Below are positions 32,717 through 39,622 of a stretch of DNA of 43,730 nucleotides, one piece after another. Source of the DNA: Bacteroidota bacterium (GTDB taxonomy: Bacteria > Bacteroidota > Bacteroidia > Flavobacteriales > Flavobacteriaceae). The notes beneath the pieces are model-generated. The model made no database searches. It was given only the letters and a program-made list of their open reading frames with translations, and was not told the DNA's origin. The position numbers were made by a program, and so were the translations under genes. Location of the stretch: NCBI GenBank assembly GCA_023390775.1, contig JAEWCF010000064.1:1-43730 (forward strand). The letters are read 5' to 3'. Positions within the stretch are counted from its first letter, which is position 1, and every line of letters begins with the position of its first letter.

Positions 32717-32743
32717 CTGGCTCAATTTTGCTGACATTTGCAC

Positions 32744-33913
32744 ATGTTTGAGAATCTCCTGTCCACCCCCGTGCAGCAGTTCATCGCCGACCACGAGCGC
32801 CGTGATATCGCCACGCTCGCCCTGGGGCAGAATCCTTTTCCCGATATTCCCTTTCCGCTGTTGCTGGACCAGGTTTCGGGCAAGTCAAAGGCAAAGGAAA
32901 AGTTACCGCGATGGCATCAGGCCGCGGGGATCGTCTATCCTGCGCGTGTATCGATGGAACAGGCCTCTTCCCAGGCAACGGCCGTCTACAAATCAAGGTT
33001 GGCCTCAGGCATGTCGTTGATTGACCTTACGGGCGGATTCGGCGTGGATGACGCCTACTTTGCCGAATCTTTCGAAAAGGTCCTGCACTGTGAGCGAGAG
33101 CCCGCGCTTTCCGCTATCGTGGAACACAACCTGAAGGTCCTGGGTCTGCATAACGTCTCCTTTTTTACGGGTGATTCGCAAGAGGCACTAAAGTCCCGGG
33201 ATCACTGGGACTGTATCTATATTGACCCGTCAAGACGGCATGAAACCAAGGGCAAGGTTTTCCTTTTATCGGACTGCGATCCCGATGTCACGGCCAATCT
33301 GGACACTTATTTTTCCCGCACCCACCGCGTCATCGTCAAGGCATCGCCGATCATGGATATTTCGGCTGCGGCGGCACAATTGAAAAACATTGCGGCCATC
33401 CACATCGTCGCGCTCCGCAACGAGGTCCGCGAAATTTTGTTCGATCTGCACAAAGGCGCATCGGCCTATACCATTCATACGGTCAATCTGGAAACGTCAC
33501 AGGCGCACTGGACTTTCGATCCGGCCATTGAGCCCGAGCCGGCAATTTCAGGACCGCTAAAATATCTTTACGAACCCAATCCCGCGATCATGAAATCCGG
33601 CGGTTTCGGAGCGTTGTCCCGCGATTTCGGGTTGGCCAAGCTCCATCGGCATTCCCATCTGTACACCAGCGGCGATTTGATGGATTTCCCTGGCCGTGTC
33701 TTTCAGATTGACAAGATTGTCCCCTTCAACAACCATGGGCGGAAGGAACTGTCGGCACTAAAGAAAGCCAATATCGCCACCCGGAATTTTCCACTTACAG
33801 TCGCAGAGCTGCGCAAAAGGCTTAAAATTGCCGACGGCGGTAACACATATTGTTTTTTTACTACGGGGCCCGATGATGAAAAAATAGCTTTAATTTGCGC
33901 CAAAATCGGATGA
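32744..33913 (+). CDS. Class I methyltransferase with THUMP-like C-terminal domain
   Basis: 389 residues from the ATG at 32744 (a TTG at 32738 is rejected). The Rossmann methyltransferase core spans ~85-250 with motif I DLTGGFGVDDAYFAESF and the motif IV-like IYIDPSRRHETKG. The C-terminal ~150 residues match the THUMP-like domain of this Bacteroidota family (YLYEPNPAIMKSGGFG). It is expected to methylate a tRNA or other RNA base; the target is not established. The stop overlaps the next start (ATGA). Confidence 0.86.
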   Translation: MFENLLSTPVQQFIADHERRDIATLALGQNPFPDIPFPLLLDQVSGKSKAKEKLPRWHQAAGIVYPARVSMEQASSQATAVYKSRLASGMSLIDLTGGFGVDDAYFAESFEKVLHCEREPALSAIVEHNLKVLGLHNVSFFTGDSQEALKSRDHWDCIYIDPSRRHETKGKVFLLSDCDPDVTANLDTYFSRTHRVIVKASPIMDISAAAAQLKNIAAIHIVALRNEVREILFDLHKGASAYTIHTVNLETSQAHWTFDPAIEPEPAISGPLKYLYEPNPAIMKSGGFGALSRDFGLAKLHRHSHLYTSGDLMDFPGRVFQIDKIVPFNNHGRKELSALKKANIATRNFPLTVAELRKRLKIADGGNTYCFFTTGPDDEKIALICAKIG

Positions 33914-34473
33914 TGAGAAGGATTGTACTGTTTTTACTTATCGGATTTTCGGCCTGGGCGCAGGATCCGTGCGAATTCAGCATGGAGGTGGCCGATTCAC
34001 TTGGCACATACAAATCCACCAAGGATTACCTGATGCATGAAAAGGTATTCGGCAACAGCCGGACCCTGCTTTATTTTTCGCTGGTGCAAAGCGACGGCAT
34101 GCCGGTCCTGAACCTTCAGGTGATCCAGAAAAGCCCCGACTTCATAGCCGCCGAATGCCTGGACAAGAATTCACGGATTTTCCTTCAGCTCGACAACGGG
34201 AAGATTGTGCCGCTGATCCATCTGGCGCAGGAAAATTGTGGGACAACGGTCCGGGTGGGTGAAGTGAACAACCGCATCATGAGCAGTTATTTCATGTTTG
34301 TCAAGGACACGTATGACGAACTCAAAAAGTCCAATGTATCGCTTCTCCGGATCAAATATGCCACGGGAACGCAGGATTATGTGGTAAAGCCGACGATCGT
34401 CTCCGAAACCGACGGGAAAACCTATCAACCCGAAAGGTATTTCATCGATCACCTGCGCTGCATCGAGAACTAA
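33910..34473 (+). CDS. Secreted hypothetical protein
   Basis: 187 residues from the ATG at 33910, overlapping the methyltransferase stop as ATGA (a second ATG follows at 33913). Residues ~1-18 are a signal peptide (MMRRIVLFLLIGFSAWAQ). The mature chain is beta-rich by pattern (FLQLDNGKIVPLIHLAQ, YATGTQDYVVKPTIV). No family recognised; similar short exported proteins of unknown function are common in flavobacteria. Its 3' end overlaps the convergent dipeptidase gene by 4 bp. Confidence 0.75.
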   Translation: MMRRIVLFLLIGFSAWAQDPCEFSMEVADSLGTYKSTKDYLMHEKVFGNSRTLLYFSLVQSDGMPVLNLQVIQKSPDFIAAECLDKNSRIFLQLDNGKIVPLIHLAQENCGTTVRVGEVNNRIMSSYFMFVKDTYDELKKSNVSLLRIKYATGTQDYVVKPTIVSETDGKTYQPERYFIDHLRCIEN

Positions 34474-35072
34474 TCGCATTTCCAGCCCTTATTGGCCAGC
34501 GGCATTTTCCCCGCGCCCTCCAGATTGTAATGCCACCATTCCGATTCGAAAGTCCGGAAACCGTGCGCTTCCATGATTCTTCGCAGCATCTTGCGGTTGC
34601 GTTTTACGCGTTTTGACAGATTCCCGTACCCGTGCGCCGACTCGGGGCCGAAATGGTCAAATTCCGTCCCCATATCAAGTTCTTGTCCCGATTCGTCCAC
34701 CAGCGTGAGATCGACCGCGCCGCCGCGGTTGTGGATCGAGCCCTTTGCCGGATCGGCGACATAGATCGGATTGGGCACCAGCTCCCACATTTTTTTCTGA
34801 ACGTCCAGCGGGCGGTAGCAGTCAAATACCTTAATGCGATAGCCTTTTTTGAGAAAGGCCTCGTTTGCCCGCAGTAGCGCCTCTGCCGTGGAATTCCGGA
34901 GGAAACATTTCGGGCAATCGTACACGATCTTTTTAAGGAAATTATCGGCCGTGGCGTATTTCATGTCGAGCACCACGCCGCGGGAGACCTCCACAAATGC
35001 CGTATCCCTGCTTTCCTGTGCATGGGAACCCAAACCAAAGAATAGGGCAATAAATAACCGAATCGTGTTCAT
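34470..35072 (-). CDS. D-alanyl-D-alanine dipeptidase, M15 family (VanX/DdpX-like)
   Basis: 200 residues from the ATG at 35072 (MNTIRLFIALFFGLGSHAQ, signal peptide). Upstream in-frame codons are not conserved and lie across a TATTTTTG promoter box (complement of 35078-35085). The zinc-binding M15D motifs are intact: SIHNRGGAVDLTLVDE and SEWWHY. The enzyme would cleave D-Ala-D-Ala dipeptides in the periplasm, in peptidoglycan recycling or nutrition. Without vanA/vanH-type neighbours a glycopeptide-resistance role is unlikely. Confidence 0.9.
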   Translation of the reverse strand: MNTIRLFIALFFGLGSHAQESRDTAFVEVSRGVVLDMKYATADNFLKKIVYDCPKCFLRNSTAEALLRANEAFLKKGYRIKVFDCYRPLDVQKKMWELVPNPIYVADPAKGSIHNRGGAVDLTLVDESGQELDMGTEFDHFGPESAHGYGNLSKRVKRNRKMLRRIMEAHGFRTFESEWWHYNLEGAGKMPLANKGWKCD

Positions 35073-35171
35073 AGGCTCAAAAATACGCATTTGCCACGAC
35101 AGGCTATGCGATTGAATGCGAGTAACTTTAATTTGTCCACGCCGCGATTTGACAAAAAAATCGCCAATCAC

Positions 35172-35202
35172 TTGTTATATTTTAAATTACAGGTTACATT
35201 TG
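35172..35202 (+). promoter_or_regulatory. Consensus Bacteroidota promoter for the tRNA cluster
   Basis: TTG at 35172-35174, a 20-nt gap, then TACATTTG at 35195-35202. This is a full match to TTG-N19-21-TAnnTTTG, 31 nt before the first tRNA. It is the cleanest promoter in the window. Confidence 0.75.
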
Positions 35203-35233
35203 CAACCGCTTAAAAAGTGAAGTTCTTAGCATT

Positions 35234-35320
35234 GGAGAGTTGCCTGAGAGGCCGAAAGGACATGTTTGCTAAACATGCGTACGGGAAACTGTACCAAGGG
35301 TTCGAATCCCTTACTCTCCG
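35234..35320 (+). tRNA. tRNA-Ser (anticodon GCT)
   Basis: 87 nt. Acceptor stem GGAGAGT (35234-35240) pairs with ACTCTCC (35313-35319), discriminator G at 35320. Anticodon stem CATGT/ACATG encloses the loop TTGCTAA, anticodon GCT, reading AGC/AGT codons. A long variable arm (GTACGGGAAACTGTAC region) is typical of tRNA-Ser. T-arm GGGTTCGAATCCC. CCA is not encoded. Confidence 0.95.
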
Positions 35321-35329
35321 CAGGTTATT

Positions 35330-35407
35330 CGGGGTGTAGCGTAGCCCGGTCATCGCGCCTGGTTTGGGACCAGGAGGTCGCAGGTTCGAATCCTGCCACC
35401 CCGACCA
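35330..35407 (+). tRNA. tRNA-Pro (anticodon TGG)
   Basis: 78 nt including encoded CCA. Acceptor stem CGGGGTG pairs with CACCCCG, discriminator A at 35404. Anticodon stem CCTGG/CCAGG encloses TTTGGGA, anticodon TGG. T-arm CAGGTTCGAATCCTG. It lies 9 nt after tRNA-Ser and is probably cut from the same transcript. Confidence 0.95.
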
Positions 35408-35408
35408 C

Positions 35409-35440
35409 AAATCCCTTTTGCGCAGCAAAAGGGATTTTTA
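35409..35440 (+). terminator. Rho-independent terminator after tRNA-Pro
   Basis: AAATCCCTTTTG at 35409-35420 pairs with CAAAAGGGATTT at 35426-35437, loop CGCAG, followed by T residues. It directly follows the encoded CCA and probably ends the Ser-Pro transcript. Confidence 0.75.
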
Positions 35441-35450
35441 ATTTTAAAGA

Positions 35451-35686
35451 CCGTCCAAACTTCAGTTTGGTAAGGGCTTAAAAATTAAAAATCCGCCGCC
35501 GCCGCAAGGCGGTGGGATTTGTGGAATCACCCCCACTACAGGATCACGAGCGAAGCGAGTAATCCTGCCGTCCAAACTTCAGTTTGGTAAGGGCTTAAAA
35601 ATTAAAAATCCGCCGCCGCCGCAAGGCGGTGGGATTTGTGGAATCACCCCCAATACAGGATCACGAGCGAAGCGAGTAATCCTGCC
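35451..35686. repeat. 117-bp tandem duplication between tRNA genes
   Basis: Two consecutive copies, 35451-35567 and 35568-35684, run on to 35686; I see one difference between them (CCACTACAGG against CCAATACAGG). Each unit holds three hairpins: CCAAACT/AGTTTGG, AAATCC...CCGCC/GGCGG...GGATTT, and CAGGAT/ATCCTG around GAGCGAAGCGAG. The near-identity suggests recent duplication. Two further GCGAGCGCAGCGAGC-type palindromes follow at 35705-35748, before tRNA-Arg. Confidence 0.85.
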
Positions 35687-35753
35687 TTTCAAAGAACCGT
35701 AGTGCGAGCGCAGCGAGCACTGCATAATCGTCGCGAGCGCAGCGAGCGAACAA

Positions 35754-35827
<74 letters not shown>

Positions 35828-35830
35828 CTA

Positions 35831-35856
35831 AAGTGCTGCGTGTCAGCACTTTTTTT
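35831..35856 (+). terminator. Rho-independent terminator after tRNA-Arg
   Basis: AAGTGCTG at 35831-35838, loop CGTGT, CAGCACTT at 35844-35851, then a T-run to 35856. Confidence 0.85.
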
Positions 35857-35905
35857 ATTCCCATTTCATTCCATACATTATCTTTTTTCCTTTATTTTTT
35901 GGGTG

Positions 35906-36002
35906 GCTTTGCCCGTCTTCCGCTAAATCTTTTGTTGCGGATACATCAACTTTTCAATAGTATTTTGCGCGGCAACAAAAGGATACCGCTCCAACCGGGG
36001 CC
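35906..36002 (-). repeat. Dispersed hairpin repeat element, copy 3
   Basis: Read on the minus strand: CCCCGGTTGGAGCGGTATCC, then a perfect 10-bp stem CTTTTGTTGC/GCAACAAAAG (35981-35972 and 35938-35929) around a 33-nt loop, then AGATTTAGCGGAAGACGGGC. The flanks match the elements at 15031, 23702 and 37278, but the stem sequence is unrelated to theirs. It occupies most of the gap between tRNA-Arg and the thiolase gene. Confidence 0.65.
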
Positions 36003-36088
36003 ACGGCACCGATCCATTGATCGAATTCATGCCCGGCAGGGCGGCGAAATCGTTTGAATTTGGTAAATTCGCACGCAAATATCAAATC

Positions 36089-37267
36089 ATGGATAAAAAA
36101 ATTGTCATCGTCTCGGCTGCGCGCACGCCCATCGGAAGTTTCATGGGTTCACTTTCCTCAATGACTGCCCCGCAATTGGGAGCGGTCGCGATCAAAGGTG
36201 CGCTGGACAAGATCAACCTCGATTATAACCTCGTTGACGAGGTCCTGATGGGCAACGTCGTCCAGGCCGGGGTAGGACAGGCTCCCGCACGCCAGGCCTC
36301 AAGGCTCGCCGGATTGCCGGACAAGGTGGTCGCCACCACCGTGAACAAAGTTTGCGCCTCGGGGATGAAGGCCGTCATGCAGGGTGCACAGGCCATCCTG
36401 GCGGGCGATGCCGAAATCGTCGTGGCCGGCGGCATGGAATCGATGAGCCAGATTCCGCATTACGTTCAAATGCGTGCAGGGACCAAATTCGGGCCCGCGC
36501 AGATGCTCGACGGGATGCAAAAAGACGGTTTGACCGATGCTTATGACAACAACGCGATGGGCGTTTGCGCAGACGCCTGCGCCACCGAATACAAGATTTC
36601 ACGCGAGGACCAGGACAAATTCGCGATCGAGAGCTATCAGCGTTCGGCGCGTGCCTGGGAAGCCGGCAAGTTTGACGACGAGGTGGTGCCGGTAGCGGTT
36701 CCGCAGCGGCGTGGGGAACCCGTGATGGTGACGCGTGATGAGGAATACACGAATGTAAAACTCGACAAGATTCCGTCGCTCAACGCGGTCTTCACCAAGG
36801 ACGGTTCCGTTACCGCGGCAAACGCCTCCACCATCAATGACGGCGCCGGCGCCGTGGTATTGATGAGCGAGGAGAAAGCAAAATCACTGGGACTTACCCC
36901 ACTTGCCTATATCCGTTCGTATGCCGATGCCGAGCAGGAGCCAAAGTGGTTCACCACCTCCCCTGCCCTGGCGCTTCCAAAGGCGCTCAAGAAAGCGGGC
37001 CTGGAGACTTCGGATATTGATTATTTTGAATTCAACGAGGCGTTCTCGGTCGTGGGGCTTGCCAACATGCAGATCCTGAAACTCGATCCGGCGAAGGTCA
37101 ACGTCAACGGCGGCGCGGTGTCGCTGGGGCATCCGCTGGGATGTTCGGGCGTGCGGATCATCATCACGCTGATGAGCGTGCTCAAACAAAACGAAGGCAA
37201 GATCGGCGCAGCCGCGATTTGCAACGGCGGCGGCGGCGCATCGGCCATCGTGATAGAACGAGCGTAA
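36089..37267 (+). CDS. Acetyl-CoA C-acetyltransferase (thiolase)
   Basis: 392 residues from the ATG at 36089 (MDKKIVIVSAARTPIGSF); an upstream in-frame start overlaps non-coding repeat sequence. Thiolase signatures are complete: nucleophile Cys89 in NKVCASGMKAVMQGAQ, NEAFSVVGLAN, and the C-terminal His and Cys in GGAVSLGHPLGCSGVR. The length and wording fit biosynthetic acetoacetyl-CoA thiolases (AtoB/PhaA type), which join or split acetyl-CoA units. It is monocistronic by position, with a repeat element on either side. Confidence 0.93.
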   Translation: MDKKIVIVSAARTPIGSFMGSLSSMTAPQLGAVAIKGALDKINLDYNLVDEVLMGNVVQAGVGQAPARQASRLAGLPDKVVATTVNKVCASGMKAVMQGAQAILAGDAEIVVAGGMESMSQIPHYVQMRAGTKFGPAQMLDGMQKDGLTDAYDNNAMGVCADACATEYKISREDQDKFAIESYQRSARAWEAGKFDDEVVPVAVPQRRGEPVMVTRDEEYTNVKLDKIPSLNAVFTKDGSVTAANASTINDGAGAVVLMSEEKAKSLGLTPLAYIRSYADAEQEPKWFTTSPALALPKALKKAGLETSDIDYFEFNEAFSVVGLANMQILKLDPAKVNVNGGAVSLGHPLGCSGVRIIITLMSVLKQNEGKIGAAAICNGGGGASAIVIERA

Positions 37268-37277
37268 TCCAATGCCC

Positions 37278-37341
37278 TAGCCCGGATGGAAGCGACATCC
37301 TTTCCCGCGGCGCAGCCCGGGAAAGATACAGCGTACAGCCG
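37278..37341 (+). repeat. Dispersed hairpin repeat element, copy 4
   Basis: TAGCCCGGATGGAAGCGACA then TCC, stem CTTTCCCG/CGGGAAAG (37300-37307 and 37317-37324; C-G pairs at the base), then AGATACAGCGTACAGCCGA. GGAT and ATCC in the left flank can also pair. It fills the gap between the thiolase and the NlpC/P60 gene, whose ATG lies 23 bp downstream. Confidence 0.65.
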
Positions 37342-37363
37342 AATCAGCTCCTAATAGAAAACC

Positions 37364-38125
37364 ATGCACGGAATATGCAATTTGGCCATTGTGCCGCTCA
37401 GGGCCGAACCCGACGACCGCAGCGAGATCGTGTCGCAGGTGCTTTTTGGCGAACATTTCGAGGTGCTCGAACGGCAAAGGCAATGGGCGCGGATCCGGAT
37501 GCATTTTGACCGCTATGAAGGCTGGCTGGACAGCAAGCAGTTTGCCGAAATCTCATCCGCGCAGTTTGAGTCGCTATCGCTGGAACCCGCCGTCATGAAT
37601 GGCGACCTTGTGGAATACGTCACGTTTGGCAATGATTTGCTGATGCCGATTCCCCTGGGAGCTTCGATCAATTTTCTCGATTATGCCGAGATTAACCGCG
37701 AAAACTACAGGTTTGAGGGCATGAAGATGGTAGGGGTCAAACCCAAGCAGCAGATTGTCCGGACAGCATTCCTGTATCTCAATGCGCCGTACCTGTGGGG
37801 CGGAAAGACGCCTTTCGGGATCGATTGCTCGGGATTTACGCAGATGGTCTACAAACTCAACGGTTATACTTTGAAACGAGATGCGTCGCAACAGGCCATG
37901 GACGGCGAGGCGCTGAGTTTCATTGAGGAAAGCGAGGCCGGCGACCTGGCGTTTTTTGACAACGAGGAGGGCCGAATCATCCATGTGGGCATCATCATGG
38001 AGAACAACTACATCATCCACGCCAGCGGGAAGGTTCGGATCGATCGTTTAGATCATCTGGGCATTTACAACGCGGAGACAAACCGGCATACGCACAGGTT
38101 GCGGGTGATCAAGAAGTACATTTAG
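37364..38125 (+). CDS. NlpC/P60 (C40) peptidase with SH3-like N-terminus
   Basis: 253 residues. Residues ~1-120 carry two bacterial SH3-like segments (CNLAIVPLRAEPDDRSEIV, WARIRMHFDRYEGW). The catalytic domain has Cys155 in GIDCSGFTQMVY, His207 in RIIHVGIIM and His219 in YIIHASGKVR. This matches YkfC-type gamma-D-glutamyl-diamino-acid endopeptidases that process murein peptides. No signal peptide is evident, which suits a cytoplasmic role in peptidoglycan peptide recycling. Confidence 0.9.
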   Translation: MHGICNLAIVPLRAEPDDRSEIVSQVLFGEHFEVLERQRQWARIRMHFDRYEGWLDSKQFAEISSAQFESLSLEPAVMNGDLVEYVTFGNDLLMPIPLGASINFLDYAEINRENYRFEGMKMVGVKPKQQIVRTAFLYLNAPYLWGGKTPFGIDCSGFTQMVYKLNGYTLKRDASQQAMDGEALSFIEESEAGDLAFFDNEEGRIIHVGIIMENNYIIHASGKVRIDRLDHLGIYNAETNRHTHRLRVIKKYI

Positions 38126-38129
38126 TTTT

Positions 38130-38248
38130 GGGTTATGGGTTATGGGTTATGGGTTATGAGTTATGAGTACCCATTACCTGCATGTTTGGAAACAGAATGC
38201 ACATTTTTAACGTAGCCTACCCACTACTCAAAACTCAAAACCCATAAC
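38130..38248. repeat. Heptad repeat arrays in inverted orientation
   Basis: Left array 38130-38164: GGGTTAT x4 then GAGTTAT. Right array 38220-38247: CCCACTA, CTCAAAA, CTCAAAA, CCCATAA. The right array is roughly the reverse complement of the left (GGGTTATGAG against GGGTTTTGAG), so they could form an imperfect long hairpin around a ~55-bp core (38165-38219). The core holds no gene that I can see. Confidence 0.65.
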
Positions 38249-38272
38249 AAAAAAACCGCCCTCAGGCGGTTT
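38249..38272 (-). terminator. Terminator for the TPR gene
   Basis: ACCGCC at 38255-38260, loop CTCA and GGCGGT at 38265-38270 form a G+C stem, followed on the minus strand by a run of T (complement of 38248-38254). The mirror T-run on the plus strand means it may terminate in both directions. It lies four bases beyond the TPR stop codon. Confidence 0.85.
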
Positions 38273-38275
38273 TTT

Positions 38276-39607
38276 TTATTTGCGGAGTTTCTTGATCTCG
38301 TTGTATTTGTCCGTCATCTCGAGATAACCGTAAACGCTCATCAGGTTGTTCTGTACGGCTTCGTTTTTGGGATCGATCGCGTAAGCCTTTTCCAGATACG
38401 GAAGCGATTCACGGTACAGCACGTCGCGTTCCTTCTTGAGGACCGCGTAGCGCTTGTTGTCCTTATCCGAAGCGCCGAGCTTGTTCATCTCATCCACGAT
38501 CTTCTGGTCGCCGCGAAGCTTGATTGCCGAAAGGTTCACAAACGCATTGACGTACTTGGGATCGATCTCGACCGCACGCTTGAAATATTTTTCGGCTTCG
38601 GGGTAATTGTCCTGTTGCATGTTGATCACGCCGAGGTTGTAGACCAGGTCGGCATCGTTCGGGTTTTGGGCAATGGCTTCGGCGATGAGCCTTTTATAGG
38701 TCTCCTTGTCGCCTTGTTTCAGGTAAATATCCGCCTCGGTAACCGAAAGGGAAGCGTCGGTAGGATTGATGCGCTTGGCTTCGGCAAGAGCCGCCTTTGC
38801 CTCATCCACTTTTCCTTGTGTCGCCAGGATAAGCGCGATGTTCTTGTAGATTTCGCCCTGCTTTGACGGCTCCCTGGCTTCGCGTGAATTCACGTGGGTC
38901 TTCAGGGCAAGCATCTTGTCGCGCTCAGCCTTGGTTGTAAAGGCTTCTTCTTTATCGCTGGCGGTATTGGTGGCGTAATAAAGCGTTTTCTCGCCTGAAT
39001 ACTTGAGTTCCTTCAGCTGGTTGTAATACTTGAGGGCTTCGTCCAGATCGGAGGCGGCAACCGCAAAAGTGGCCGCGTTGTAGAGCATGTCGGTATTGTC
39101 GGGATTGAACAGATAAACCGCGTAATACAATTTGGCGAGGTCCTTATAATTCTTTTGCTGGTCCAATTGTGCGGAATAGGCGTTCAGCATCGGCATGATG
39201 GCCTGGAATTCCTCATTGATGTCATCGGTGAAAACTTTCTTGCCCGTTTTCCTTTCATGCATCAGCACCTGATTGTAGGCCTTCGCCATGTCGGTGATCG
39301 TGGCCATGTTATAAGCTTTCATGAAAAGCATCGGGGCCTGGGCCTGGTTGGCCGGATCCTGCATCTTCAGGTTGAATTCAAGCGATGGGACCTGCACGCG
39401 GTAGTATTCCATGTAGATTTTGTCGGATTCGGACGCGGAGCCCATATAGCCCGGCAGTTTTGCTACATTAGCCTTGTATTCGGCAATATCCTTTTCAGAC
39501 AATTTTTCCTTGTCGTAGATGCGCTTGAGCGCCTTCATCTCGTCCTTTTGAGCCTGTACCCCTGCGGTAATGAGCATGGCGGCGGCCACGATGGCAAATC
39601 TTTTCAT
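38276..39607 (-). CDS. Exported tetratricopeptide-repeat protein
   Basis: 443 residues. A signal peptide (MKRFAIVAAAMLITAGVQAQ) is followed by an all-helical chain. Several TPR units are visible in the second half: KNIALILATQGKVDEAKAAL, DLVYNLGVINMQQDNYPEAE then KYFKRAVEIDP, and ESLPYLEKAYAIDPKNEAV. It probably acts as a periplasmic scaffold; the partner is unknown. It starts 15 bp after the gyrA stop on the same strand and is likely co-transcribed with gyrA. The gyrA-TPR pairing is common in flavobacteria as far as I recall. Confidence 0.85.
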   Translation of the reverse strand: MKRFAIVAAAMLITAGVQAQKDEMKALKRIYDKEKLSEKDIAEYKANVAKLPGYMGSASESDKIYMEYYRVQVPSLEFNLKMQDPANQAQAPMLFMKAYNMATITDMAKAYNQVLMHERKTGKKVFTDDINEEFQAIMPMLNAYSAQLDQQKNYKDLAKLYYAVYLFNPDNTDMLYNAATFAVAASDLDEALKYYNQLKELKYSGEKTLYYATNTASDKEEAFTTKAERDKMLALKTHVNSREAREPSKQGEIYKNIALILATQGKVDEAKAALAEAKRINPTDASLSVTEADIYLKQGDKETYKRLIAEAIAQNPNDADLVYNLGVINMQQDNYPEAEKYFKRAVEIDPKYVNAFVNLSAIKLRGDQKIVDEMNKLGASDKDNKRYAVLKKERDVLYRESLPYLEKAYAIDPKNEAVQNNLMSVYGYLEMTDKYNEIKKLRK

Positions 39608-39622
39608 ACTTCTTAGATTTAA

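Noticed and set aside
34470..35072. VanX-type glycopeptide resistance
   Set aside because: The dipeptidase stands alone without vanH, vanA or a two-component system, so a housekeeping dipeptide role is more likely.
35210..35481. Short ORFs over the tRNA genes
   Set aside because: They translate tRNA-Ser and tRNA-Pro sequence, which folds into canonical cloverleafs.
35451..35686. Possible CRISPR or integron array beside tRNAs
   Set aside because: Only two long, nearly identical tandem copies without spacers; no integrase gene nearby.
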